A stretch of DNA of 64,000 bases from Volvox africanus (Eukaryota; Chlorophyta; Chlorophyceae; Chlamydomonadales; Volvocaceae), in the NCBI GenBank assembly GCA_030268105.1, contig BSDZ01000013.1:2027001-2091000 (forward strand), given 5' to 3'. Position 1 is the first letter of the stretch. Each line of letters opens with the position of its first letter. Under the pieces are notes generated by a model, which had not been told where the DNA came from, did no database searches, and saw nothing but the letters and a program-made list of their open reading frames with translations. The position numbers were made by a program, and so were the translations under genes. This document shows positions 24,303-34,440 of this stretch, piece by piece.

Positions 24303-25426
24303 ATGCGTTCCTGGCAACATGAAAGTTCCAATTTACGGCATCGCTCTTATGGCTTACCTTCGCGGCTGCCAATTGGCTGGATGATATTCAAACACTCGGT
24401 TCATAGAGCCTTGTGCAAATCTCTTCAGCCTCGAGCTGCTAGTAGCTTCAAACGAGTGGCCAGCGCCGTCCCCGACGGAAGCTTTGCCACCCAATCGGAC
24501 CCGACAGCCCTCGCCGCATCGCCCATGGCCTCGTCGCTCGCGACAACATTTGAACCCCAGCCTCTAGACACGGATGTCCTTGTTGCCCAGGGTTTGGTGC
24601 TCGCGCTGACCATTGCGGCCGCAGGCTACTGGTGGTTGGTGGTAGTGCCTTCGGAGCGCGCAGCACTGGGTCGCAGTAAGCAACTTGGCCCCCTTAACAC
24701 CTATCTACAAGAGCTTGAGCGGCCCGACACCGTGCAAGATAGGAGGTGGGTCCCAAATTCGCGATGTCCTCATGGGCCCATAATTCTGGCTTACATTTTA
24801 TTGGCAAGCCAAGGTAGCAGCACAGTCAACACTGCTGTTGCTGGGGAGGGGTTTTCTAACTATTACTGTTGCCGGGCGGAGTCGGGACCGGGAGTTAGGG
24901 CAACGAAACTGGTATCTGACGAGGGGTCTGGGGGAGACCGTCTGATTTTAAGTTTGTCCTACGGCCTTACCCAACCCACGGGATGGGGACTGCGAGCTTC
25001 TGGGAAGTCCACGTTAACCTGTGCGGTCAAAGCTGGATGATGGGAGGGGAATCCGCGGGGCAAACACACCGATCCGTACTCCTGTCGTGTGCCTTTCCTA
25101 ACGGCCTTCCTTCGATCCCGACAGTCATCCGTATAGAACCAGCACTCATTCCCGATCTTTACAGGCTCGAGCGCTGGTTCTACACCGATTGGTTGCGGCA
25201 GCGGGAGGAGCGTCGCCGGCAGCGTACCCCCACGGCGGAGGACAGCAGTAACAATACGGCAGTTGGCGACCCTTACGTGAGCCCAACGCAGCCAGAGGAC
25301 CCCAATCTGCTGCGGGCCCCAGTCTCCACACCGACGCCCCACTTTCTTAGCTTGGACAACCCAATCGTAGCGACAGCGGTGCTGCTTGCACTCGCTGCCC
25401 TTCTGTCTGGCCTCAACAGGCACTAA
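24303..25426 (+). CDS. Probable plastid protein with two transmembrane segments
   Basis: Two exons, 24303-24745 and 25165-25426 (TAA), join in phase 2 to give 234 residues; a start at 24384 would give 207. The N-terminus is rich in Ser/Ala/Arg without acidic residues for ~50 residues, like an algal organelle transit peptide. A hydrophobic segment (VLVAQGLVLALTIAAAGYWW) is followed by a conserved-looking block SERAALGRSKQLGPLNTYLQ. After the intron comes LERWFYTDWLRQREERRRQR, a polar linker, and a C-terminal hydrophobic helix near IVATAVLLALAALL. TGTAA signals lie at 25539 and 25552. I do not recognise a named family, so function is unknown. Organelle membrane location is inferred. Confidence 0.75.
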
Positions 25427-25821
25427 TGAAAAGAGGTTATGTAGCAGAGCTGTCCGAAGAGCATTTGCGGGAGGCACACGCACGGACGCAAGTGCAAGGT
25501 GCACGGGCTCCCAACCCCGTTGCTACCTGCTACTAAAATGTAAACTTGCAGTGTAAATTAACTACTATCTTCGTCTAGGTGGCTGGATGGTCTGGTAACT
25601 GAGGGTATTGCGTAGCCTGGAAAAGTGTTCAGGTTCAATTGTTTCCCTCGTTTTGAACTCACTTCATCTTCGTTGTTATGGTTGTTTCTTTTGTACGGCT
25701 CCCGTTTGCGGGTTGTCGTACGTATATAATACACGGCCAATATCCTCGTGATACCCGGCTTTGAAGCAAATCACCCTGAACATACATAAGGTATCGGGGT
25801 ACGGCGACAGAATGGCACACG

Positions 25822-28194
25822 ATGAGAGGAAGCCTTCGCATCACAATATGGACACAGCCGACAACAGTATCATTGTTGGATGTGTTTTCAGACGCGAAAT
25901 TGGGGCCTCTAGCGAGTCGCACGTACGTGGTATCTAATTCCACAGAATTTTTCAACGTTACGTCCAATATCAACGTCTCTGGTCAGGCAAGTCCCTTTAA
26001 TGGCGGGACGATAATTGTCGACCTTTCCGGTGTCTTGGCTGTAAACATGACCTTCCGTCCTATTACTGTATGGAACGGTAAGCCCCTCCAGGATTTTTGT
26101 GCAGCATCGCATTTTCAAGCTCAGCTGGGCGGTTTGGCGGCATAAAAGCAACTGACACCCGCAGGCTGATCTCCGTATTTCTTTCTGTTCGATGGCGGTA
26201 CAAATTCGTCTGATGCAGGACGCAAGATCTTGTAGGCTTCCATTCCTCTATCATTCTTTTCCTAAGGTTTTTTCCTTTGTCAATCTGCTACCATTTGACT
26301 GGTTAAACGCCCCCAGCACCCCTTCCACGCGCCTGCACGTGCATCCCCGCTGCCCTTAACAATGATGATTACGCCTCCAAGCAGCGGCCCCTTTCCCACC
26401 CTCTCCATCCCATACACACATCCACATCCACATCCACATGTGCACATGCGTATCGAACGAACCTCCTCCACGTCATATTATCCAACAGGCGCACTTTTGC
26501 GCCTCAGCAATCTCAACCTGAGGGTCTCGCCGCTTCCGGCGACTTACGCCGTGGGAACGTCCCTAATTAAACAATTCTTCCGGCTGATAAACGGAAGGAG
26601 GGTGGAGCTGGAGAACGTACTCATTGAGGCGTATAGCTGCAGGTGAGGGCTAACCTCGCAGCCGGGTCGTGACATGAAAGCGAGTGGGGTGAAATTGAGT
26701 GGCGTGAAAGCGAATGGCGTGAAAGTGAGTGACGTGAAAACGAATGGCGTGAAAGTGAGTGGCGTGAAAACGAATGGCGTGAAACTGAGTGGCGTGGAAG
26801 CGAGTGGCATGGAAGCGAGTGGGGTGGAAGCGAATGGCGTGACAGTGAGTGGCATCAAAGTGAGTGGCTTGAAAGTGAGTGGGGTCGACGGGAGTGGCGT
26901 GAAGGTGAGGGAGTGTGAACGTGAGGAACTCTTTCTCCACACCCCGGCCAGACTGGCTCATTCACACCTCAAGTTACGATACTGCAAGTTGTGTGGTCAT
27001 ATGAAAGAAGCTAGGTTGCGATTTGCATGAGAAGGGCAAGAGGAGTGAGGAAAGGAATTTGGCACGTTTCCCCCACCCCTCCGTTTCCCCCACCCCTCCG
27101 TTTCCCCCACCCCTCGGTAATGACCCCACAGCGATCTGGAAACCATTATGCGGTCGTTATGCCTCGTCACCCCAACCAAAACAAACTGGAAGTACAACAC
27201 AACGGGATTGCAGATCCTTCACGGTTTGTTGTTGTACGGCAAGGCGGGCATGCCGGTGTCAGAAGCCGCGACTTATACTATGGCTGCAGAGATGGAGGTT
27301 TTAGTTACCCTAACTGCCGTGTCACGTGCCCGGCCGGGGGTTTGAAGCCACCTTGGGTTTGCACCGCGACGTACACTACAGGATCCAAAGATTTTCAGGA
27401 CAAGATCCAATCCCTACTCTCGAACACCTCCGAAGCCATCATGCTGTCCCTGACCTCTGACGTCACCCTGGATCCGCTGACATGGAAACCTGTGAATACG
27501 GGAAATGTCGTACTGGGACTTTTTGGGGAGACGTCAAGGCGGACGTGCCTAGATTTCGGCGGCATCCCGGGGGCCTTCGTAATGCCAGTGTACAACAGCC
27601 AATCCACTGTCGTGAGAATCCAGGGGCTCATGCTGCGGGGTTTGCCGTACTCACCTGTCATGCGGTCCCCCCTGGACTTCCACTCCATCTGGATCCACGC
27701 CTTCCAAATCAACCGGTGAGTACCGAGAGGGTTTGCGGTGTTCTTGGGCTTCCTTGCTAACCCATGCATTATGATTCGTTTTAAAAAGAATTAATAATGG
27801 AGGGGCAGGGGAGTGAATGAGCTTACCCAGATTTGTACGGTGTTCGGAAGGGGTGTACCAGTGTGCATGACGGGTGTGTGCGGGAGGCGAAGGGGCCTTA
27901 CATTTCGGGTATTCGGGTAAGAGGTGATGTTTTATCAAGAGGTCGGGATTAGCTCCTCCTCCTCCTCCTCCTCCTCCACGTCCGTACCTTTCCTTCTCCC
28001 TTTCCCCTCCGCCTCCCCGTCCTCTTTCCCCCTCCCCCCTTCCCCACACACATCGCCAGGACGACCCCGGCCCGCCTTGATTTGCGGAGCCCCCAGGTGC
28101 TCTGTGTGGACTGCGTCCTGGTTCTGAACGACGAGGAATACAGCTGGCTGGGGACCAACATGAACAGCGCGGGGGCCATTGCTCCGCTGGATAG
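25822..28194 (+). CDS. Ectodomain-like protein fragment (four phased exons), function unknown
   Basis: Coding exons with matching phases are approximately 25822-26077, 26489-26642, 27290-27715 and 28060-28194. The protein is rich in short hydrophobic strands alternating with Asn/Ser/Thr, for example GGTIIVDLSGVLAVNMTF and RRVELENVLIEAYSC, plus paired cysteines (YPNCRVTCPAGG). This resembles beta-helix-type extracellular regions seen in volvocine receptor-like proteins, but no signal peptide, membrane segment or kinase follows on this strand. Several N-x-S/T sites fit an extracellular location. The fourth exon may end at a GC donor (AG|GCGAGT, 28195). Start and end are unresolved, so it may be a partial gene. 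Intron 2 is filled by a minisatellite. Confidence 0.5.
26675..26907. repeat. 15-bp minisatellite, about 15 units, in an intron
   Basis: Degenerate tandem copies of a 15-bp unit like gtgaaagtgagtggc. Since 15 is a multiple of three, it reads as a pentapeptide repeat (K-V-S-G-V-like) and its complement stays open too. Flanking splice sites place it in an intron. Confidence 0.9.
27067..27117. repeat. Short tandem repeat (cacccctccgtttcccc, three copies)
   Basis: Three adjacent copies of a ~17-bp C/T-rich unit lie in the same intron as the minisatellite. Confidence 0.7.
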
Positions 28195-28639
28195 GCGAGT
28201 CCGTGTGTGTATGTGTGTGGGATAGGGGGGCTTTGCTTACCCCATGGGTGGTCACTACCTGGCAGCAGTCCCCACCTTCCCCCCTGTATTTCGGGGGCTC
28301 ATCCGTTCACCCCTAGGGACGTTGACTGCTCCGAAACCAGTGATTGTTTTGGTAGGTAGGTGGTCCAGCATCCACCGCTAGCATCCAGTGGAATCTGCCG
28401 GATCAACGGCGGCCTCAGCTCCACTCCTAGTCAGGTCGCAAGCCGGGGTCCTCACCGTCCATCAACACTGGGGGCACATCCACCCTCAACAGAGGAGGGA
28501 TATTTATCCTACTTTCAGTCAGGATCAATCCTGGAACTTCCAGGGACACAGTGTCGTGCCTTACTGGATGTGTCCGGATGTGAATGCTGTGTATGTATAT
28601 GGGGAAGAGGGTTGTCGGGGGAAGGAACCATTGCTTTAT

Positions 28640-29020
28640 TTTGGAATATTGGGTTCTATATATGTACTTTTATATCATACTTCGTGTTATATAATGGAAT
28701 CTATACATGAAATTTTACAATTATTTGTGTGTATATATAATGTGTAATTACTATATGTAGTATTAAATACTAAGTTATATGAAAGGGTGTAACACTGTCT
28801 GTGGGCGACTTGCCGTTGCAGGACAAGCACCGGGGACCCTGACCAAGGGGCCGACTCACAGCCATTTTAACGAAATCGTTTTCGATATAAATTTTTACGG
28901 GCTTTTCGGCAATTACCACATCACCATTCCCTAATTTATAATCTCCAGAACTAACATTAACTTTAACAGTTAAAAGGGTTATATTATATTTATCTTGAAT
29001 GCGGCTTCGATCGCTTTTCA
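28640..29020. other. AT-rich block with organelle-like codon use
   Basis: Composition drops sharply to AT-rich. On the minus strand 29021-28865 reads ITLLTVKVNVSS, GNGDVVIAEKPVK and IYIENDF using A/T-ending codons (ata, aaa, tta), unlike nuclear genes in this window. A GC-rich hairpin-like tail (28830-28860, around ccctgaccaaggg) follows. It looks like an inserted organelle fragment (NUPT/NUMT), but I cannot name the source gene. Confidence 0.35.
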
Positions 29021-30429
29021 TTCTGGGCCCCCCTCACACCCACCCACCCACCCACCAATAGCTCCACCAGCTGTCTCCGCAGGCACTTGGCTTGCGCCCG
29101 CCGTGCCTCACTTTGCAATTTGCCACCGTTGGAAGTTGGCGGTTGCGAGCTCCCGCCAAATTTCATCCTTAATTAAGTCGTTGGCCTCACGAGCCGCATC
29201 CAGCGCCTAATCATTATTTTATTTTAGACGCCAGATGAATTGGATCGGTTGGTTGGTTAGTTGGTGGGATAACTGACCAACCAACAACTGCACGAGGCAT
29301 GAGGCAAAATTCACATCACGTCCATAAATAAAAGCTTTTCAGCAAGGTAGAATGCCTGCCTATAACGTTTCAATGGGTGGGGCCAAGCGGGTTTCAAAAC
29401 ACAGCGCAAGGCGTCCCAGTAAGTTCCCCTATGCGTTATGACCAGCTGTACGCGGGATTTGATTCCTAACTGACTGATGACTGGCGAAAATATTTTATAG
29501 CTGACGTGCGACCTCTCCAAAATGACTCGAGCTTTGGATCTGGCTACATGATCTGGCTACACAGCTAGCATCCTTGGAGGCCAAACGTTCCCAAATAGCA
29601 AGAAATCTCTTTAAATACATAAAGTGCACAACCTCCAAGCCTACGTAAGCTAAGTAAGTATATCTTTCGTTTCACGGGGTATGCAGCAATGCACACACGG
29701 ATGCGCGGGAAAGGTACCACTAAGGTCCACGGAAAAAGGAAAAGAATGGAAGACCCAAAACTCTTTTCAAATCATTATCATTATCATAATCTACCACGGG
29801 TGCTGATCACCCCATTTATATAAGTGATTTATGCCCCCGGATGATGCGTTGCGGAGGTGACAGTTTGGAGGAAAAATATAATGAAAGGCAGGAAATTGGA
29901 TCGATCAGAGCTACTCCCGGCAAGGGCAGTTGTCAGCGCTCGGGAACTTAACGAGCCCGAATGCAACGCAAGACCTGCACATCGGAAACAATTGGGAAAA
30001 GGCGCGATGGAGATGAAGTGCGCTTTCGACTCGCGACTTAGAAGGATGCCGCCTGGCGAATGCCGGTACACGCACGGGGATTGCGAGAGCGATGGGCGAT
30101 GGCGGTCCTCTGCGGCAGAAGGCACGGGAACACGATTTACGAATGGCCCTGCGAAGGGATCTCTACCGCTGCGCGAAGTGGAATGGGATACAGGGGGATG
30201 AGCGCCGAAGGGTGCAGTGGGAAGGGCGATCACACGGGATGTCCCTAATTAATCGGGGCGGTTGATGAAATAAAAAGGCCATGTTACATTGAGTTATACT
30301 CAATATAGATTAGGGAAATACTCGCGAAAGGTAATACAATTTGAGTACTAAAGAATTGAGGTTTAGCGTTTTAGAGCAGGGGGAAAGAAGGGAATTCCCC
30401 CCGATATGGAGCAAATGACAGGTGGACAA
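29021..30429. other. Intergenic/accessory region with one possible minus-strand exon
   Basis: No firm gene. On the minus strand about 29208-29112 reads ALDAAREANDLIKDEIW, ELATANFQRWQIAK and a stop, preceded by an AG acceptor-like site; it looks like a terminal helical exon but has no partner. Around 29857-30233 both strands are open without recognised motifs. Confidence 0.3.
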
Positions 30430-31092
30430 CCGCAACCGTCGCCGCCGTGAAAGTCACATCGCCAGTACGGAATCGCGTTTGCTACGATGTATTTATACAC
30501 CAATACATTATCCATATTTCACTTAGCTCCACTCGCTCACTCCAGCTAGCAATTCTGCATACAGTGCAGTGCTGATATAGTATACTGGCAACGAGCAAGC
30601 GCAAGCAAACATGGGTCTGCATCGACCTGCGTCTGGACCTTTTCAACGACATGTTGGAAATGGTCGAGAGAATCGCTTCAATCAACCCAAATGGAAGCGG
30701 CGAGGTGTAGGGATTCCTTGGAAGTCCCAAGCATTGCGGGACATAAGCGGACGCGAGTGCCGTTGTATTGGTCGGAAGGTGCGGCTGGAAGCTGGAGAAG
30801 GGCCCAAGTTTGCTTTTCTTTAGTTCGCAGAAAATGAGCAGCACCTATACTCTATCAACTCCTTGCTGGTTAAACAGGTGTCCACAAAGCCGGCATCACT
30901 TTCGGCGGGGAACGTGGCGCAGCGATTGTCAGAGGTTGTGGCGACGCTGGGAACAGTAGGAATCGCGGCTCCGGCTGTGGTGATGAGGCAGTCAGCAAGA
31001 ACCGATCCTTTTGCGACAACGACGACGGTAGAGACAGCAAGACCTCCTGATGCTGCAGTGGATGGAGCGATGGGGATACCGGATGTTGATCC
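30430..31092 (+). repeat. 663-bp inverted repeat, left arm
   Basis: Exact-length reverse complement of 32440-33102, with two mismatches noticed (near 30722 and 30745). The arms flank a 1,347-bp spacer. The plus strand of this arm carries the same coding-like segments that the right arm carries on the minus strand. Confidence 0.95.
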
Positions 31093-31167
31093 ACCAGTAA
31101 TTTGGATCTCGTAGACAAGACCATCACACGCGTTTAACTGGGCAATTGTGAAGTTTTCACTGAGGTT

Positions 31168-32074
31168 GGTGCGTTCCAGGTGGACATTCAAGTGACGAAT
31201 TTTAATATTTTGCAACATGTTCACTCCATTTGGTGTGTTGTATGTTCAGGACCTTACAAGGCTTTTTGCACGCTTACAACTGGATGATGGCGACGAATGG
31301 ATAGGCGCTGAACACTTGTCCAGGTTAGGAAATCTGATACGTGCCACGCTGCTGCAAGTTCTTAAGTAAGCTTACAATTTAAAAATATGAAGAAATGGAC
31401 ATGAAACTTATGTTGAGAGGACTCCTGCGCAAACCTGTTCACGTTTTGGTTAGAGATGGTTGAAAGCGGTTCTATGACATGCGACACTCGTGTCTTAGCG
31501 ATTCCGACTTGCTTGAGTTGTATGACGTAGTGAAGTAGTGGGCGTTTGTTTTGGGTTGTCTACATTCCCACTATGAACGACGGCTTATCGATGGCTGGTT
31601 GACCGCCGCACAAACTTCGCTGCAGAATATGGTCAACTTGGTTGCAGCTGCCAGCCCGTGGCGTGCGCCTCAGAGTTCGGCCCAAAGTGGAGCGACGACT
31701 GGAGCGACCCTTACGAACTAAGCGATCGGGCCAGCGCCCTTGAGCACAGCCTCAGGCGGCGTAGCATCTGCTCCGCTCAGTTCAGTTTGGACGCTGATGA
31801 AAGCCACTCCAGGTCAGTTTGACCCGCTGGGCTTTTACGATCGCTCGAGTCCCTCCTTCACTTTGCAGTTGCCTGTTCATTTGATATCACGTCTGTCGAC
31901 GTCAGTATATTCTCTTGTTCCTCTCTGATTTCCAGATCGGTAAAAGTGATCCCTCCTTCCGTGCGTTCTCGTTGCAGCTGCACCGCCACATCGTCGCACG
32001 TCAAACTTGGTTCGGGCCTTCGTGCACTGGATGTATCTGTGAGCAGCGAGCATACGGTGGAAGGGCCCTTAGGT
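31168..32074 (+). repeat. Inverted duplication, left copy (partial kinase-gene segment)
   Basis: Reverse complement of parts of 43072-44708. Matching blocks are ~31168-31392 (partner 44083-44153 plus 44553-44708) and ~31450-32074 (partner 43072-43692). The partner has gained a solo LTR and another AT-rich insert that are absent here, so this copy preserves the empty site. It ends at ccttaggt, where a GC-rich triplet region begins. Confidence 0.9.
31590..32074 (+). pseudogene. Truncated duplicate of two kinase-gene exons
   Basis: An exon ending at 31812 reads CASEFGPKWSDDWSDPYELS and ESHSR before a GTCAGT donor. The next exon starts at 31936 (SVKVIPPSVRS...). Both match the exons of the minus-strand kinase gene at 43334-43560 and 42680-43210. 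Homology stops at 32074, before the kinase domain, so this copy cannot encode a kinase. Confidence 0.6.
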
Positions 32075-32990
32075 TCCACCTCCACCCCCACCGCCTCCAC
32101 CCCCACCGCCTCCCCTGCTGCCGCCTCCACCGCCGCCGCCCCCGCTGCCGCCGCCACCTCCACCACCGCCCCTGCCGCCTCCACCGCCAATCGGTTCTTG
32201 CTGTCTGCCTCATCACCACAGCAGTGGCCGCGATTCCTACTGTTCCCAGCGTCGCTATAACAGCAGCAGCAGGAAGGCTGGCTGTTGCACTTCTCGTCAC
32301 CAGAACTACAGCAGCAGCAGCAGGGCTTGCTCCACCTCCACCTCCACTGCCTCCACCACCTCCACCGCCGCCGCCAGTTGCAGCACCTTGAAGACGTGTT
32401 GACGTCCTCGTGGCAGCCATCACCGCCACCAAAGCAGTGGGATCAACATCCGGTATCCCCATCGCTCCATCCACTGCAGCATCAGGAGGTCTTGCTGTCT
32501 CTACCGTCGTCGTTGTCGCAAAAGGATCGGTTCTTGCTGACTGCCTCATCACCACAGCCGGAGCCGCGATTCCTACTGTTCCCAGCGTCGCCACAACCTC
32601 TGACAATCGCTGCGCCACGTTCCCCGCCGAAAGTGATGCCGGCTTTGTGGACACCTGTTTAACCAGCAAGGAGTTGATAGAGTATAGGTGCTGCTCATTT
32701 TCTGCGAACTAAAGAAAAGCAAACTTGGGCCCTTCTCCAGCTTCCAGCCGCACCTTCCGACCAATACAACGGCACTCGCGTCCGCTCATGTCCCGCAATG
32801 CTTGGGACTTGCAAGGAATCCCTACACCTCGCCGCTTCCATTTGGGTTGATTGAAGCGATTCTCTCGACCATTTCCAACATGTCGTTGAAAAGGTCCAGA
32901 CGCAGGTCGATGCAGACCCATGTTTGCTTGCGCTTGCTCGTTGCCAGTATACTATATCAGCACTGCACTGTATGCAGAATTGCTAGCTGG
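32001..32990 (-). CDS. Hypothetical coding segment with repeated Ala/Thr-rich module
   Basis: On the minus strand, helical segments WVCIDLRLDLFNDMLEMVER (about 32890) and FAENEQHLYSINSLLVKQV (about 32710-32650) are followed by AGNVAQRLSEVVATLGTVGI and a related second copy, VIATLGTVGIAATAVVMRQT, near 32260. A poly-Gly/Arg low-complexity tail leads to a stop at 32001. The same first part is present on the plus strand of the left inverted-repeat arm. Exon boundaries are uncertain and no family is recognised. It may be a fragment of a larger surface protein or a decayed copy. Confidence 0.35.
32078..32180. repeat. GC-rich CCN triplet repeat
   Basis: Runs of ccacctccaccgcc-type triplets join the truncated kinase-gene copy to the inverted repeat. 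A similar but longer tract occurs at 41520-41770 next to the other kinase-gene copy. Confidence 0.8.
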
Positions 32991-33102
32991 AGTGAGCGAG
33001 TGGAGCTAAGTGAAATATGGATAATGTATTGGTGTATAAATACATCGTAGCAAACGCGATTCCGTACTGGCGATGTGACTTTCACGGCGGCGACGGTTGC
33101 GG
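32440..33102 (-). repeat. 663-bp inverted repeat, right arm
   Basis: Reverse complement of 30430-31092; coordinates of the two arms sum to a constant, so there are no indels. Near identity implies recent origin or ongoing conversion. Confidence 0.95.
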
Positions 33103-33159
33103 ATGTCTGTTGCACCACGGTTCGATCACCGCCCATGCTGAAGTAGCCCGAGTCTACCA

Positions 33160-33680
33160 AAGCGTGAGCAAATATGACATGGGCATGCTAGCATGATATA
33201 TTCGCGTATATCTAGCTATATTGACATTCCGCATCGTTACTCATGACATCGCGCTATCAGTCAAACATGTTTGACTCAAGGTTGACACCAATGCATGACA
33301 CCATTATGGCATAATCCATCAAGTAAGAATAATAGATATATTGTTACATCATTTGTATCATGAATCAGGCGCATATGCAGATATGCGATGATCGTGATGG
33401 TTAGTCGGCAACTAAATTGCGATATTCGGACCTTTGCATCTTGCATACGTTGCACTCATTTATCTCATGAATTACGTGATAATAAGAAGAGTGCTCTGAT
33501 AGTACTCACACTTGGGATCGGGACCTAGTGTGATTTGTACTGCACATCAGCATCGTGAGCATGATAGATGCAAGGACAGCTGCCTAGAGACCAAAGTCTA
33601 TTCGACGACTATTTTGGATAAGTACTCACGTACTTAATTCTATCTTATTGATATACGTACGTTATATCCATTTATTATCG
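33160..33680. mobile_element. Possible diverged LTR, AT-rich
   Basis: The composition and one block (acacttgggatc, then agtgtgatttgtac, near 33510) resemble the gypsy-type LTR at 15548-16268. Similarity is patchy and was judged by eye only. Confidence 0.3.
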
Positions 33681-33687
33681 GCCTGAG

Positions 33688-33960
33688 CTATTCCAGTACA
33701 GCACCATCAGCCATATGATGAACACTGCCCGTGGGGTCTGACGGCCGACTACCCTTTTGCAATTGTGAATCATTGTAAGTTGGATCTTTCCTTGCTTTTA
33801 AGTCTTCTGCTGTCACATCTCTTGCAGTGAAGTGTGTTGCTGTTCGTAAGCACGTGGCACTAGAATCTAACACCCAGACGTGGAGATTTAATGCATGAGT
33901 GAAGAAGGAGAGATACAACAAATTTGGTAGCGAGACGGTTCCATTCATGGGCTGTCTCAT
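33688..33960 (-). pseudogene. Ty1/copia protease-region relic
   Basis: The minus strand reads VWVLDSSATCLRTATHFTA, matching the copia protease context (WVLDSGATxHxT) but with Ser in place of the catalytic-loop Gly. The frame is short and no integrase or RT follows, so it is a decayed fragment. Confidence 0.5.
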
Positions 33961-34268
33961 TGTCCCTTATCGGAAGCAGGTTCCCGTGATGGTGAGCGAC
34001 AATGACGATCACCGCAACCCGTTAGATACTTTCGCCGAGGATCTCGGCCGCGCTGTGTTGGACGCCGCCGCTTTCGGTTTGTAATCATTTCTGCTTGTCT
34101 TTGAATAATTGCTGCGTTCTCGTTGTGAGTCTGTATCGTGAGTCGCAGGTGAAGCAAACAGATAGCCTGCTGTTCTAGACTTCGGTGAATTGTCCAACGT
34201 ATCGCTGACTGAGAGTGTGGACTCGTGCTCCATGTCGGGTCGTGAGGATAGTTCATTCATTGTGGCCT

Positions 34269-34440
34269 TCCTTGTACGGCAACGACCCCTAAACTCATTA
34301 TCCCCCTCCCCGTCCCCATCCCCGCCGTGTTTTTTTATCTATATAAGGTTTAATGTTGTTACAGGGTTTTCTTGCAATCACACACTCACACCTATTACCC
34401 CCTTTCCCCTTCTTCCCCCCCCTGCAAAGGCCATCAGCTC
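34269..34440 (+). repeat. Dispersed copy of transporter intron 3' end
   Basis: About 172 bp match 38641-38825, including the polypyrimidine tract and the first bases of the transporter's last exon (gcaaaggccatcagctc). Orientation is direct, 4.4 kb apart, with small indels in the CCCCGTCCC runs. Confidence 0.9.

Noticed and set aside
26674..27030. 118-codon frame with pentapeptide repeats
   Set aside because: 15-bp minisatellite within an intron bounded by phase-matched splice sites.
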